The notes beneath the pieces were generated by a model, which made no database searches, was not told the DNA's origin, and worked only from the letters and a program-made list of their open reading frames with translations. From contig NZ_CP065138.1 of the NCBI RefSeq assembly GCF_015693305.1, positions 806,001 to 870,000 of the forward strand: 64,000 nucleotides of DNA. Direction: 5' to 3'. The DNA is from Sphingobium sp. Cam5-1. Its GTDB lineage: Bacteria > Pseudomonadota > Alphaproteobacteria > Sphingomonadales > Sphingomonadaceae. The translations under genes and the position numbers were made by a program. The first letter of the stretch is position 1. Every line of letters starts with the position of its first letter. Positions 1-9,835 of the stretch are shown here, piece after piece.

Positions 1-441
1 CGCGACGCCCAGGCCTGTGCCCGGACCCACCACAGTCACGCCGCCGTCGCGGGGGAATGGCCGGTCCTGCCCGAACAGCAGCGGCAGATTGTCGTCCGGC
101 AGGCGCGCGACGGCATGCGCCACCGCTTCGAAATCATTGACCAGCCGCATCTGCTTCAGGCCCAGTTCCTCGTCCAGCGTGTCGGGCCGGATCATCCAGC
201 TGCTATTGGTCAGCTTGATAACATCGCGCCCGATCGCGGTGGCGAAGGCGATCGATGCCGCCTTGGGCAGATTGCCGCCTTCATCATGCGCGAAAGCGGC
301 CCAACAGGCTTGCAGGCTGGGAAAGTCAGCGACCTTGTATTTCCGCACCTTGCCCAACGTGGGCACGTTCCGCGCGCTCAGTTTGGCGCGTGCAAAGCGG
401 GCGTTGGTTCCGCCAATGTCGGCGGCGATGATGTCGGTCAT
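1..441 (-). CDS. glk: Glucokinase, partial (C-terminus outside window)
   Basis: ATP-dependent glucokinase feeding glucose into the Entner-Doudoroff pathway in the cytoplasm. Only the first ~147 residues are inside the window; the gene runs off position 1. The N-terminus reads MTDIIAADIGGTNARFA, the phosphate-1 motif of the ASKHA sugar kinase fold, and further on there is LVNDFEAVAHA, the substrate-binding segment typical of bacterial glucokinases. A second in-frame ATG nine bases upstream (450) is possible; 441 was chosen because it places the DIGGTN motif close to the start as in the family. It follows edd on the same strand after a 100-bp gap filled by a palindromic repeat, so the order is zwf-edd-glk. 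Confidence 0.9.
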   Translation of the reverse strand, partial: MTDIIAADIGGTNARFARAKLSARNVPTLGKVRKYKVADFPSLQACWAAFAHDEGGNLPKAASIAFATAIGRDVIKLTNSSWMIRPDTLDEELGLKQMRLVNDFEAVAHAVARLPDDNLPLLFGQDRPFPRDGGVTVVGPGTGLGVA

Positions 442-463
442 TCTGGGCATCCCATTTATTCTA

Positions 464-545
464 CGTCATGCCAGCGAACGCTGGCATCTCGGGCGAGAGG
501 GCACGGCCCAGCCTCACGAGATCCCAGCTTGCGCTGGGATGACGG
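464..545. repeat. Palindromic repeat between glk and edd
   Basis: Two inward-facing copies of a short unit (a CGTCATGCCAGC-type left arm at 464-491 and a GATCCCAGC...GCTGGGATGACG right arm at 515-545). Each arm is itself a small hairpin (CCAGCGAACGCTGG; CCCAGCTTGCGCTGGG). This REP/BIME-like structure is common in sphingomonad intergenic spacers. It may act as an RNA stem between the edd and glk messages. Confidence 0.75.
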
Positions 546-549
546 CTAG

Positions 550-2376
550 TCAAAGTTCACTTTCCATTGCCGCCAGCACCGGCGAAGCGCCCTGTTCCGC
601 CAGATCGCTATGATGGCGGAACAGCGCAAACAGCTCACGGCCCGTGTCATAGGGCGGGGGCGGCGGGACGGGCATGTCCCGCGCTTCCCACTCCGCCGCG
701 TCGACCAGCGCTTCGATTATGCCCTTGTCGGCGCACACCCGCACCATGTCGCCATCGCGCAGCTTGGCGATCGGCCCGCCGCCCAAAGCTTCAGGCGACA
801 GGTGAATAGCAGCAGGCACCTTCCCCGAAGCCCCCGACATGCGCCCGTCCGTCAGCAGCGCCACGCGAAACCCGCGATCCTGCAAAACGCCCAGCGCCGG
901 GGTCAGCTTGTGCAATTCCGGCATCCCGTTCGCGCGCGGTCCCTGGAATCGGACCACGACTACAACGTCGCGTTCCAACTCACCCGCCTTGAAGGCGCGC
1001 AGCACATCATCCTGATCGTGGAATACGGCCGCCGGAGCCTCGATGGTCCAGCGTTCCTTCTCGACCGCGCTCACTTTCATGACGCAGCGGCCCAGATTGC
1101 CCGCCAGCAGGCGCATGCCGCCATCAGGGCTGAACGCACTGGATACCGGCCGCAGGATGGCGTCATCGCGCGATACCGGAACGTCGCGCCATTGCAGCGC
1201 TTCATCCTCCAGCACCGGCTCCTTGCCATAATCGGTCAGGTCGGCCCGAGCGACCGTCATGATGTCCCGGTGTAGCAGGCCGTTGTCCAGCAGTTCGCGG
1301 ATGACGAAAGACATGCCGCCAGCCATGTGGAAATTATTCACATCGCCCGCGCCATTGGGATAGACCCGCGCCAGCAGCGGCACCACGTCGGAAATCTCCG
1401 CAAAGTCAGTCCAATCGACGCTGATCCCTGCCGCCCGCGCTATCGCTGGCACATGGATCGCATGGTTGGTCGATCCACCGGTAGCCATCAGGCCGATGAT
1501 CGCGTTGACGATCGCCTTCTCATCGATGCAAAGGCCGAGCGGCCGATAATCATCGCCGTCCCAGCCGATGCTCGCCAACCGATGCACCGCCGCCCGCGTC
1601 AGTTCGCTGCGCAGCTTCGTGCCCGGATTGACGAAGGACGCGCAGGGCATGTGCAGCCCCATCACTTCCATCATCATCTGGTTGCTGTTGGCCGTGCCGT
1701 AGAATGTGCAGGTCCCCGCGCCATGATAGCTGGCGCTTTCCGATTCCAGCAGCTCATCCTTGCCGACCTTGCCCTCAGTATAAAGCTGGCGGATGCGCAC
1801 CTTTTCCTTGTTGGCGAGGCCCGATGGCATCGGCCCTGCGGGAATCAGGATCGTCGGCAGATGCCCGAAACGCAGCGCCCCGATCAGCAGTCCCGGCACG
1901 ATCTTGTCGCATATGCCCAGCAGCGCCGCGCCCTCGAACATCGCATGGCTCAGCGCGATCGCGGTCGCCAGCGCGATCGTGTCGCGGGAAAAGAGCGACA
2001 GGTCCATGCCCGCCTGTCCCTGCGTCACGCCGTCGCACATGGCGGGCACGCCGCCCGCTACCTGCGCCGTCGCCCCGACCTCGCGCGCCGCGATCTTGAT
2101 CGCTTCGGGATAGCGGCCATAGGGCTGATGCGCGGACAGCATGTCGTTATAGGCAGTGACGATGCCGATATTCATGGCGCTGCCCGTGCGGATCACCGGC
2201 TTGTCCTCGCCGCTCGCGGCAAAGCCATGCGCCAAATTGCCGCAGGACAGTTGCGCGCGATTGGTCCCGGCGTCGCGGCCCCGCTCGATCAGGTCCAGAT
2301 ATTGGCGGCGGCGCGGCGCGCTCCGCTTCACGATGCGTTCGGTGACCTTGGCGATCACCGGATGAAGGTCAGTCAT
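550..2376 (-). CDS. edd: Phosphogluconate dehydratase
   Basis: Dehydrates 6-phosphogluconate to 2-keto-3-deoxy-6-phosphogluconate, the committed step of the Entner-Doudoroff pathway. It is 608 residues, the normal length for Edd of the IlvD/Edd iron-sulfur dehydratase family. Likely cluster cysteines are C45 (LSCGNLAH), C114 ([11 protein letters not shown]) and C156 (LLGICDK); the family motif [11 protein letters not shown] is near residue 300. The start codon lies inside the 3' end of zwf (8-bp overlap), so zwf and edd are translationally coupled. The 2-keto-3-deoxy-6-phosphogluconate aldolase gene (eda) is not in the window. Confidence 0.97.
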   Translation of the reverse strand: MTDLHPVIAKVTERIVKRSAPRRRQYLDLIERGRDAGTNRAQLSCGNLAHGFAASGEDKPVIRTGSAMNIGIVTAYNDMLSAHQPYGRYPEAIKIAAREVGATAQVAGGVPAMCDGVTQGQAGMDLSLFSRDTIALATAIALSHAMFEGAALLGICDKIVPGLLIGALRFGHLPTILIPAGPMPSGLANKEKVRIRQLYTEGKVGKDELLESESASYHGAGTCTFYGTANSNQMMMEVMGLHMPCASFVNPGTKLRSELTRAAVHRLASIGWDGDDYRPLGLCIDEKAIVNAIIGLMATGGSTNHAIHVPAIARAAGISVDWTDFAEISDVVPLLARVYPNGAGDVNNFHMAGGMSFVIRELLDNGLLHRDIMTVARADLTDYGKEPVLEDEALQWRDVPVSRDDAILRPVSSAFSPDGGMRLLAGNLGRCVMKVSAVEKERWTIEAPAAVFHDQDDVLRAFKAGELERDVVVVVRFQGPRANGMPELHKLTPALGVLQDRGFRVALLTDGRMSGASGKVPAAIHLSPEALGGGPIAKLRDGDMVRVCADKGIIEALVDAAEWEARDMPVPPPPPYDTGRELFALFRHHSDLAEQGASPVLAAMESEL

Positions 2377-3823
2377 GCCAGCTGGCTCCGTCTCGTTCTA
2401 TCAGGGCAATGGCCGAAGACGGCCCCCAGTTCCCCGAAGCATAGGGCGATGGTTTCACCCCCGCTTCCTGCCAGCCGTCGATGATGGAATCGATCCATGT
2501 CCATTGCGCCTCGACCTCGTCCCGGCGCACGAACAAAGTCTGGTCGCCTGCCAGCAGATCCAGGATCAACCGTTCATAGGCAATCCGCCGCCGCTGCCCG
2601 GCAAAGGCGGCGGTCAGCGACACGTCCAACGTCACCTCCTCCAGATGGACGTCGCGCTCCAGCCCCGGCCTTTTGCTCATGATCAACAGGCGGATATATT
2701 CGTCGGGCTGAAGCCGGATGATAAGGGTATTGGGTTCCAGTCCACCGGCGCGGCCAAATATGGAATGGCGCACCGGCTTGAACTGGATCTGGATTTCCGA
2801 TTGCCGGGTCGGCATCCGCTTGCCCGTGCGCAGGTAGAAGGGCACGCCCTGCCAGCGCCAATTGTCGATATGGGCTTTTAGCGCCACGAAGGTTTCCGTG
2901 TCGGAAGGCTTGCCCAGTTCGTCGGAATATCCGGTGACGATCTCGCCACCGACCGCGCCCGGCGTATATTGCCCGCGCACACTGTTGGCCTTCACCGACT
3001 CCGCCGTCATGGGCCGCAGCGACCGCAGCACCTTCACCTTTTCATCGCGCACGGCGGTCGGGTCCATACGGGCAGGAGGCTCCATCGCGATGATCGACAG
3101 GATTTGCAGCACATGGTTCTGCACCATGTCACGCAGCGCGCCGACGCCGTCATAATAGGACACCCGGCCTTCCAGCCCCACCGTCTCGCCCACCGTGATC
3201 TGCACATGGTCGATCGCCGTGGCGTTCCACAACGGCTCGAACATCACATTGCCAAAACGCAGGGCGAGCAGGTTCTGCACCGTCTCCTTGCCCAGATAAT
3301 GGTCGACCCGGAAAATCTGGCTTTCGTCGAACAGCGCGCCGATGCCGTTATTCACCTCCTTTGAGGAGGCGAGGTCCTTGCCGATCGGCTTTTCCATCGC
3401 GATCCGCGTCGTCGGCGTGATGAGGCCCGCGTCCGCCAGCCCCTGCGCCGTGGGCGCGAAAAGGGAAGGGGGCGTCGACAGATAGACCGACAGCCCGCGC
3501 TCCGCGCGTCCGTCTAGCCGCTTCGCCAGCTTCTTGAATTGCTCCGGCTTCCCCGCCTCGACCGGCTGATAAGCGATCATCGCTTTCAGCCGCGCCGCGA
3601 CTTCCGCATCATAGCGATCGGCGCCGACGAACTTTCGCAGCGCCTTGTCGATGTCGGCGCGAAACGCCTCGTCATCCATCTCCGTGCGGCCCGACGCCAC
3701 GATCATGAAGTCGTCGGGCAGCAGCCCGTCGCTAAGCAGATTGTAGAGGGACGGAAAAATCATGCGGTGCGCCAGATCGCCGGTGGCACCGAAAAGCAGG
3801 AACGTGGCAGACGGATCGGTCAA
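2369..3823 (-). CDS. zwf: Glucose-6-phosphate 1-dehydrogenase
   Basis: Oxidises glucose 6-phosphate to 6-phosphogluconolactone with NAD(P)+. It is 484 residues, full length. The Rossmann motif GATGDLA is at residues 12-18, and the substrate-binding active-site signature RVDHYLGKE at 172-180 contains the catalytic histidine. It is the first gene of a zwf-edd-glk operon, overlapping edd by 8 bp. The lactonase gene pgl, often inside this operon in relatives, is instead 2 kb upstream on the same strand behind tRNA-Leu and an aminotransferase gene. Confidence 0.97.
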   Translation of the reverse strand: MTDPSATFLLFGATGDLAHRMIFPSLYNLLSDGLLPDDFMIVASGRTEMDDEAFRADIDKALRKFVGADRYDAEVAARLKAMIAYQPVEAGKPEQFKKLAKRLDGRAERGLSVYLSTPPSLFAPTAQGLADAGLITPTTRIAMEKPIGKDLASSKEVNNGIGALFDESQIFRVDHYLGKETVQNLLALRFGNVMFEPLWNATAIDHVQITVGETVGLEGRVSYYDGVGALRDMVQNHVLQILSIIAMEPPARMDPTAVRDEKVKVLRSLRPMTAESVKANSVRGQYTPGAVGGEIVTGYSDELGKPSDTETFVALKAHIDNWRWQGVPFYLRTGKRMPTRQSEIQIQFKPVRHSIFGRAGGLEPNTLIIRLQPDEYIRLLIMSKRPGLERDVHLEEVTLDVSLTAAFAGQRRRIAYERLILDLLAGDQTLFVRRDEVEAQWTWIDSIIDGWQEAGVKPSPYASGNWGPSSAIALIERDGASWHD

Positions 3824-4020
3824 AGGATGCCCTTTTCCGTTGGGAGGAATTTTTCAGGTCTGCACGAAACGGTCCTATAGCGGTCCGGTTTCGTTACGCA
3901 AGCAGGCTATCGGCGCGCAGTCGCCCCTGCAACCGCCGGGTAGCCTTATCGTGCACCCCGGCTGATTTTTGTCTGGACGCTGGCAACTGATTTTGCCATT
4001 TGGCGCGAGCAGCCATGCAC

Positions 4021-4105
4021 GCGGGCGTGGTGAAACTGGTAGACGCGCCGGACTCAAAATCCGGTTCCGAAAGGAGTGTCGGTTCGATTCCGACCGCCCG
4101 CACCA
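4021..4105 (+). tRNA. tRNA-Leu (anticodon CAA)
   Basis: Cloverleaf readable directly: acceptor GCGGGCG (4021-4027) pairs with CGCCCGC (4095-4101), followed by A and an encoded CCA. The anticodon stem CCGGA/TCCGG encloses the loop CTCAAAA, giving anticodon CAA (4055-4057). The long variable arm and the GGTTCGATTCC T-arm fit class II tRNA-Leu. It lies divergently upstream of zwf. Confidence 0.97.
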
Positions 4106-4363
4106 TCTTTGTTTGCGCGATGCCGCCCCCCAACCCATCGCGCGGGTTCGACTTCGCTCCGCTCAGCCGGACCATCCCCCATCGAGAAAAAGAAAGACCC
4201 GGCAGCACGAAGCCGCCGGGCCAAGGGGGACTTTTACCAGGTAAAAGCCTCGGGTCGCGGGGCTTCCCTAGCGTAAAAAGATGACAACTCTAGTTAATCG
4301 GCCGGAGTTCGGTTCATAATGGATCAAACACCCATGTCCGGCCCGCGCAGCGAGATTCTGTAT
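4106..4363. other. Gene-free spacer downstream of tRNA-Leu
   Basis: No coding gene seen. A GC-rich imperfect hairpin (CCCGGC...GCCGGG, about 4199-4222) followed by a short T run near 4231 could end the tRNA transcript, but it is weak. The rest shows nothing recognisable. Together with the inverted repeat at 4364-4442, this makes the 450-bp gap between tRNA-Leu and the aminotransferase gene. Confidence 0.4.
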
Positions 4364-4442
4364 CGCGCAGAGCCCGCAGAGGCGCAGAGTAGTATTTGCG
4401 TTCCTGCTCTTTCTTTCTCTGCGCCTCTGCGAGCTCTGCGCG
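4364..4442. repeat. Long inverted repeat, 26-bp arms
   Basis: Arms 4364-4389 and 4417-4442 are reverse complements over 26 bp with a single mismatch, separated by a 27-nt loop rich in T and C. The arm sequence is itself a near-tandem of a GCAGAG(C/G) unit (CGCGCAGAGCCCGCAGAGGCGCAGAG-type, read in pieces). There is no T tail, so it is not a standard terminator; it looks like a dispersed palindromic element. Confidence 0.8.
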
Positions 4443-4558
4443 AAAAATATTCATGCGGAGCCGCATGGATGTCGTGAAGGGGCAGCGGGATCATGGCTAC
4501 TCCAGCGCACTTCCATCTGACGCGCCAAGGGACTCCAACAATCCTCCCGTGGAAAAAA

Positions 4559-5698
4559 CTAAACCCGCCGCCGCTGCGCCGCAAACCACGGCACCAACCG
4601 CCGGATTGCTTCCTCCACCCGATCCGTAGAAACGGCAAAGCTGATGCGGATATGCCGGTGCCCATCCACCGGATCAAAATCAACCCCCGGCGCCGTCGCT
4701 ACGCCGGTCTCCTCCAGCAGCTTCCGGCAAAAAGCCAAGCTGTCATCCGTCAAATGCCCGACATCGGCATAGATGTAGAAGGCCCCATCGGGCGGCGCGA
4801 TTTCCTTGAGGCCGAGCGCGGGCAGCGCCGCCAGCAGCAACTCCCGATTCCGCCGATAATTCGCGACATGCCCCTCAAGCTCGTCGAAGCAGTCGAACGC
4901 CTTCAACCCCGCATGCTGGGCGAGGGAAGGGGGTGTCAGGAACAAATTCCCCATCCGCGCCCGCGCCGCTTCGACCAGCGCTGGCGGAAACACCACCCAG
5001 CCAAGCCGCCACCCGGCCATCGAGAAATATTTCGAAAAGCTGTTCACGACTACCGTATCCGGCGCGAACTCCAGCATCGAATGCGCCGCCTCGCCATAGG
5101 AGAGGCCGTGATAAATCTCGTCCGACACGATCCTGATCCCGCGCCGCGCACAAACCTCCGCGATTCGCGCCATCTCGTCGGCAGGGATGATCGTGCCGGT
5201 GGGATTTGCCGGACTCGCGATGATCACCCCATCGGGCGCGGGCTCTATCGCCTCCAGAGCCGCCGCACTGATCTGGTATCGCTCGGCAGGCCCGCAGTCG
5301 ACCTCGACCGGCTTCAGATACATTGCCCGCATCGTATTGCGATAAGCCACATAGCCCGGCCGCGCCGTCGCCACCCGCGCGCCCGGCGCGAACAGGCAAC
5401 TGAGCGCCAGCACCAAGCCGGGCGAGGCCCCACAGGTCAGCAATATCTGCTCCGCCGCCACCGCAACGCCATATCGTTCCCGGTACAGCAACGCGATCCG
5501 CTCCTTTAGAGCCGGGCTTTCCCAATAGCCCATCGGATCACTGTCCAGCACCCGATGCGCCTCGGCAATCGCAGCAGCAGGCGCGCCGGTCGAAGGCTGG
5601 CCGAACTCCATATGCAGGATCGACCGCCCCTCGGCCTCCAGCCGGTGCGCCTCCACCCCAATGGCGATGGCGTGAAAAGGATCGATCTGCGCAATCAT
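4559..5698 (-). CDS. PLP-dependent aminotransferase, class I/II
   Basis: Fold type I aminotransferase of 379 residues, probably using 2-oxoglutarate or pyruvate as amino acceptor; the substrate is not evident. Motifs from the chosen start: SPANPTG (162-168), SDEIYH (192-197) and the PLP-lysine segment NSFSKYFSMAGWRLGW with K223. The start at 5698 (ATGATTGCGCAG) was chosen because a longer in-frame version begins inside the coding region of pgl and has no family resemblance. It begins 7 bp after the pgl stop, so galE-pgl-aminotransferase form one operon. It resembles the aspartate/alanine-type aminotransferases annotated as pyridoxal phosphate-dependent enzymes in sphingomonads. Confidence 0.9.
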   Translation of the reverse strand: MIAQIDPFHAIAIGVEAHRLEAEGRSILHMEFGQPSTGAPAAAIAEAHRVLDSDPMGYWESPALKERIALLYRERYGVAVAAEQILLTCGASPGLVLALSCLFAPGARVATARPGYVAYRNTMRAMYLKPVEVDCGPAERYQISAAALEAIEPAPDGVIIASPANPTGTIIPADEMARIAEVCARRGIRIVSDEIYHGLSYGEAAHSMLEFAPDTVVVNSFSKYFSMAGWRLGWVVFPPALVEAARARMGNLFLTPPSLAQHAGLKAFDCFDELEGHVANYRRNRELLLAALPALGLKEIAPPDGAFYIYADVGHLTDDSLAFCRKLLEETGVATAPGVDFDPVDGHRHIRISFAVSTDRVEEAIRRLVPWFAAQRRRV

Positions 5699-5705
5699 GC
5701 GCGCC

Positions 5706-6395
5706 TCACTCCGAAATCCAGACCTCGACCGACACGCCATGCTGGCACAGCGCCACCCGGATCGGCAGTTCCTCGATCGGCCCGCCCGCCAGCGCCCGGT
5801 CATAAATCGCCTTCTTCGCCGCCCCGCCGATCTGCAAGAAGATATGCCGGCTCTTCAGGATGGCCTTCGCGCTCAAGGACATGCGCTGATGCGGCGCGGC
5901 AGGCGGCGTCACGGCCAGCGTCAGCGCGCTCGCAGCCAGCCCCTCCGCCAGCTCCTTCGCCTCCGGGAACAGCGAAGCCGTATGCCCATCCTCGCCCATC
6001 CCCAGCAGCACGATGTCGAGCGGCCAGGGCAGATCCGCCAGCGCCGCCTCACACGCCGCCTGTCCGGCATAGGCATCCGCCGCGTCATTCTTCATGCCAA
6101 CGAACCGCGCCTTCGCCGCTGCGCCCTGCAACAGCGTCTCGCGAACCAGCCGTTCATTGCTGTCCGCATGATCGGGCGCCACCCATCGCTCATCGACCAG
6201 CGTCACGACGACCTTGTCCCACTCCAGCGCCGCCGCCGAAAGCGCCTCCAGCACCGGCCGGGGAGACCGTCCGCCAGAGAGGGCAATGGTCGCCACGCCC
6301 CGCGCCTCAATGGCGTCGTTCAATACGACCGTGATCCGCCGCGCCATGTCGGCCGCCGCCAGACCCCCATCAACGAAAAGATGCTCAGTGGGCAT
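5706..6395 (-). CDS. pgl: 6-Phosphogluconolactonase
   Basis: DevB-type lactonase of 229 residues hydrolysing 6-phosphogluconolactone, the step between Zwf and Edd. It shows LSGGRSP (phosphate-binding loop, near residues 39-45), DERWV and a conserved GMGEDGHTASLFPE segment. It overlaps the end of galE by 11 bp and is followed within 7 bp by the aminotransferase gene. Functionally it belongs with zwf-edd-glk. Confidence 0.95.
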   Translation of the reverse strand: MPTEHLFVDGGLAAADMARRITVVLNDAIEARGVATIALSGGRSPRPVLEALSAAALEWDKVVVTLVDERWVAPDHADSNERLVRETLLQGAAAKARFVGMKNDAADAYAGQAACEAALADLPWPLDIVLLGMGEDGHTASLFPEAKELAEGLAASALTLAVTPPAAPHQRMSLSAKAILKSRHIFLQIGGAAKKAIYDRALAGGPIEELPIRVALCQHGVSVEVWISE

Positions 6396-7401
6396 CGCGA
6401 TTGCCCCTTATGTCCGTCAGTTTGCGCTCCCACGCCAGCGCATGCGTGACGATCTGATCCAGATCGGCATAGCGCGGCTGCCACGGAAATTCCGCCATGA
6501 TCGCCCGATTGTCGGAGATCAGCGAGTCCGGATCGCCCGCGCGCCGCCCCTCCATCCGCCGTTCGATCTTGATGTTCGTCACCCGATCGATCGCATCCAA
6601 CACTTCCAGCACCGAAAAACCGCGCCCATAGCCGCAATTGAGCAGATAATTCTGTTCGGGCTTCGCCATCAGCGCGTCCAACGCCAGCACATGCGCCGCC
6701 GCCAGATCGGTGACATGGATATAGTCGCGGACACCCGTCCCATCCGGCGTATCGAAATCCGTCCCGAACACCGACACAAACTCCCGCTTGCCCAGCGCCG
6801 CCTCAACCGCCACCTTGATAAGGTGCGTCGCGCCAGCCGTCGACTGACCCGTCCGCCCCTGCGGATCGGCGCCCGCGACGTTGAAATATCGCAGCGCGCA
6901 GAAGTTCATCGCATGTGCCGCGCTGACATCACGCAGCATATATTCGGTCATCAGCTTGGACATGCCATAGGGATTGATCGGCCGCTGCGGCGTCGTTTCC
7001 TTGACCGGGCTTTCTTCTGGAATCCCATAGGTCGCGGCGGTGGAGGAAAAGATGAAATGCGGCACGCCGACCGTCACAGCGCTCTCGATCAGGTCACGGG
7101 TCTTCGCGCTGTTATTGTGATAATATTTGAGCGGGTTCTCGACGGATTCCGGCACCACGACGGAGCCTGCGAAATGCATGATCGCCTTGACGTCATGATC
7201 GCGCAGCGCCTTCTGCACCAGTGGCTGATCGGCAATGTCGCCTTCTACGAAGGCCACATCGTCCGGCACCGCCCAACGAAAACCCGTTACCAGATTGTCG
7301 ATCACGACGACGCCATAACCTGCGTCGCGCAGCGCCAGCACTGCATGGCTGCCAATATACCCGGCACCACCCGTGACCAGAACCGTCGGCTTTTCGCTCA
7401 T
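6385..7401 (-). CDS. galE: UDP-glucose 4-epimerase
   Basis: Extended SDR epimerase interconverting UDP-glucose and UDP-galactose for surface polysaccharide precursors. NAD-binding VTGGAGYIGSH is near the N-terminus, SSTAATYG supplies the catalytic Ser/Thr, and the YGMSK motif holds the Tyr and Lys. The start is either 7410 (MPFMSEK) or 7401 (MSEKPTVL); 7401 is preferred because it begins at the conserved strand. It is the first gene of the galE-pgl-aminotransferase operon. Confidence 0.93.
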   Translation of the reverse strand: MSEKPTVLVTGGAGYIGSHAVLALRDAGYGVVVIDNLVTGFRWAVPDDVAFVEGDIADQPLVQKALRDHDVKAIMHFAGSVVVPESVENPLKYYHNNSAKTRDLIESAVTVGVPHFIFSSTAATYGIPEESPVKETTPQRPINPYGMSKLMTEYMLRDVSAAHAMNFCALRYFNVAGADPQGRTGQSTAGATHLIKVAVEAALGKREFVSVFGTDFDTPDGTGVRDYIHVTDLAAAHVLALDALMAKPEQNYLLNCGYGRGFSVLEVLDAIDRVTNIKIERRMEGRRAGDPDSLISDNRAIMAEFPWQPRYADLDQIVTHALAWERKLTDIRGNRDAH

Positions 7402-7532
7402 AAAAGGCATGTCTCCCGAAAATGTCGGGCGAGACCTAACCCACTGTCCGAACGATTAACAGCCTTCCGTGTTGCGCTGCGAGATCATCTGGACGAACGC
7501 CGCGACCGGGGGCACGGCTTACCCCCACCCAA

Positions 7533-7611
7533 CCCCCGTTCGGGCTGAGCCTGTCGAAGGACTTTTCTTCTTAGTAGGAGAAGGCTTCGACAGGCTCAGC
7601 CCGAACGGGGG
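7533..7611. repeat. Palindromic repeat, CCGTTCGGGCTGAGCCTGTCG family
   Basis: Perfect inverted repeat: the arm CCCCGTTCGGGCTGAGCC... at 7534-7559 and its exact reverse complement at 7585-7610, with a 25-nt loop. Related copies occur at 24060-24156 (degenerate right arm) and 28438-28518 (inside a gene). Here it lies between the upstream end of galE and the stop of the beta-oxidation gene. Confidence 0.9.
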
Positions 7612-7640
7612 AGAGGAACCTAAACCATCAGCTTCAGCCC

Positions 7641-9818
7641 TCAAGCCGCCGCAGCCTTCACCCCCGCATCATAGAAAGTCGCCCCGCTAGCCGCCATGTC
7701 CTGCAACTGCACGGTCGGCGCAAAGCGATCCCCATGCCGCGCCGCCAGCCGCTCCAGCACGGCCACCACATGGCCGATCCCGACCGTATCCATGTGGGAA
7801 AACGGCCCACCCGTCCAAGGCGCAAAGCCCCAGCCGAATATCGCGCCGAGGTCGCCGTCCTCCACTGTCTCCAGCACGCCTTCCTCATAGCAGCGGGCGC
7901 ATTCAACCAACTGCCGATAAAGCAGCCGTTCCTTCACTTCCTCCACATCAGGCTGCACCGCCGCGCGCGGGAACATGTCATCCAACCCAGCCCACAGATG
8001 CTTCTTGCCGCCCTCAGGATAATCATACCAGCCCTTCGCGCTCTTGCGGCCCAGCCGCCCCATCTCGACCATGCGCGCCATTACTGCATCGGACGGCTGC
8101 GCCACATAAGCGTCCCCCAATTCCTTCTGAGCCGCGACGACGATCTTGTGGCCAAGCTCGATGGACACCTCGTCGCCGACTGCCAAAGGCCCGACCGGCA
8201 TGCCCAGCTGCCGCCCGGCATTTTCAATGAGCGCCGGGTTGATCCCCTCGGCCACCATCTCCACGCCTTCCTGCACATAGGTGCCGAAACAGCGCGAGGT
8301 ATAGAAGCCGCGCGAGTCATTGACGACGATCGGCGTCTTCTTGATCTGGCTGACGAAATCCAGCGCCTTGGCGATGGCCGCCGGGCCGGTTTCCTTACCC
8401 AGGATGATCTCGACCAGCGGCATTTTCTCGACCGGCGAAAAGAAATGGATGCCGATGAAATTGGCGGGCTTGCTCCACGCCTTGGCCAGCTTGGTGATCG
8501 GCAGGGTCGATGTGTTGGATCCGAAGATCACATCAGGCCCTAAAACCTCCTCGACCTTCTTCGTGACCTCGGCCTTGATCGCCACATCTTCGAACACCGC
8601 CTCAATGACGAAGTCAGCTCCGGCAAGCGCCGCATAGTCAGTCGTCGGCGTCACGCGCGCTAGCGTCTCGGCCATCTTCTCGGGCGTCATGCCACGGCCC
8701 AGGCGCTTCTTCAGCACGTCCTCGACATGCGCCTTGCCCTTTTCCGCATAGGCCAGGTCCCGATCGAACAGCATCACCTCAAGGCCCGCCTGCGCCGCCA
8801 CCGTCGCAATCCCCGCGCCCATCATGCCCGCGCCCAGCATGGCGAGCTTCTTCGTCGGCGCCTTGGGCTGATCCTTCGGCCGTCGCGCGCCGCGTTCGGC
8901 GGCATTCTTGTTCACGAACAGGCTTCGGATCATGTTCGCCGCCTGCGGCTCGGCCGCGACCTTGGCGAAATATTTGCTCTCGACCCGGATCGCCCGGTCG
9001 AAGGGCAGCAGAGCGCCTTCATAAACCGCCGACAACAAAGCGACCGGCGCATTCATGTTGCGCTGCGTCTGCTTCAATGTCATCGGCACCGCGCCGACCA
9101 TCGTCTGCACGAAGCCGGGGTTGAAAGCCCCCGCGCCACCGGGGAACTTGAAGCCCTTTACATCCCACGGCTGCGCGCTGGCAGACGGATTCGCCTTAAC
9201 CCACGCCTTCGCCTTAGCGACCGCCGTGCCCTGTGGCACGACTTCATCGACCGCCTTCAGCATCGCCGCTTCGGCTGGCCGCAACAGTTTGCCCTGCAAC
9301 ATATACATCAGCGCTGCCTGCACCCCGATCAGGCGCGGCAAACGCTGCGATCCGCCACCGCCAGGAAAAAGGCCGATCAGGATTTCAGGCAGGCCAAGCT
9401 GCGTCTTGGGACTGTCGCCCACCACGCGCCGATGGCACGCCAGCGCCAGCTCGAACCCGCCACCGACGCAAGTCCCCTCGATCGCGCACGCAACCGGCTT
9501 ACCGCATGTCTCCAGCCTCCGGAACAGCTGGTTCAATACGAACAGCTTGTCGAAAATCTCGGCCGGGGCAGGGCGCTTGCCCGCGCCGCTTGCCAGCATC
9601 GATCCGAAATATTTCAGGTCCATGCCCGCCATGAACCCGCTGTCCTTGCCCGAAGCAATGACCGCGCCCTTGATCGCATCCTCCGACCCGATCCGCGTGA
9701 TCGCTTCATCCAGATCGGTCAGGAAGTCGGGGCCGATGACATTCATCGACTGGCCGGGCACGTCGATGGTCAGCGTAGCGATACCGTCCGCATCGATGTC
9801 AAAATTGATGGTCTGCAT
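7641..9818 (-). CDS. Multifunctional enoyl-CoA hydratase / 3-hydroxyacyl-CoA dehydrogenase
   Basis: Fatty-acid beta-oxidation alpha-type protein, 725 residues. The N-terminal crotonase domain includes the IEGTCVGGGFELALAC oxyanion segment. A central NAD-binding domain starts at LGAGMMGAGIATVAAQAG, with the active-site IGIHFFSPVEKMPLVEI histidine further on, and a C-terminal dehydrogenase half follows. The start at 9818 (MQTINFDID) replaces a longer version whose first residues come from the palindromic repeat. It is downstream of the thiolase gene and on the same strand, so the two form a FadB/FadA-like pair. FadJ-type is an equally good name. Confidence 0.93.
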   Translation of the reverse strand: MQTINFDIDADGIATLTIDVPGQSMNVIGPDFLTDLDEAITRIGSEDAIKGAVIASGKDSGFMAGMDLKYFGSMLASGAGKRPAPAEIFDKLFVLNQLFRRLETCGKPVACAIEGTCVGGGFELALACHRRVVGDSPKTQLGLPEILIGLFPGGGGSQRLPRLIGVQAALMYMLQGKLLRPAEAAMLKAVDEVVPQGTAVAKAKAWVKANPSASAQPWDVKGFKFPGGAGAFNPGFVQTMVGAVPMTLKQTQRNMNAPVALLSAVYEGALLPFDRAIRVESKYFAKVAAEPQAANMIRSLFVNKNAAERGARRPKDQPKAPTKKLAMLGAGMMGAGIATVAAQAGLEVMLFDRDLAYAEKGKAHVEDVLKKRLGRGMTPEKMAETLARVTPTTDYAALAGADFVIEAVFEDVAIKAEVTKKVEEVLGPDVIFGSNTSTLPITKLAKAWSKPANFIGIHFFSPVEKMPLVEIILGKETGPAAIAKALDFVSQIKKTPIVVNDSRGFYTSRCFGTYVQEGVEMVAEGINPALIENAGRQLGMPVGPLAVGDEVSIELGHKIVVAAQKELGDAYVAQPSDAVMARMVEMGRLGRKSAKGWYDYPEGGKKHLWAGLDDMFPRAAVQPDVEEVKERLLYRQLVECARCYEEGVLETVEDGDLGAIFGWGFAPWTGGPFSHMDTVGIGHVVAVLERLAARHGDRFAPTVQLQDMAASGATFYDAGVKAAAA

Positions 9819-9835
9819 AATTGGCTCCCTAAAGC

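Noticed and set aside
1327..2484. A 385-codon plus-strand open frame opposite edd
   Set aside because: Antisense to a clear edd; no motifs.
4559..5803. Longer aminotransferase starting at 5803
   Set aside because: The extra 35 residues overlap pgl coding sequence and do not resemble the family; 5698 is preferred.
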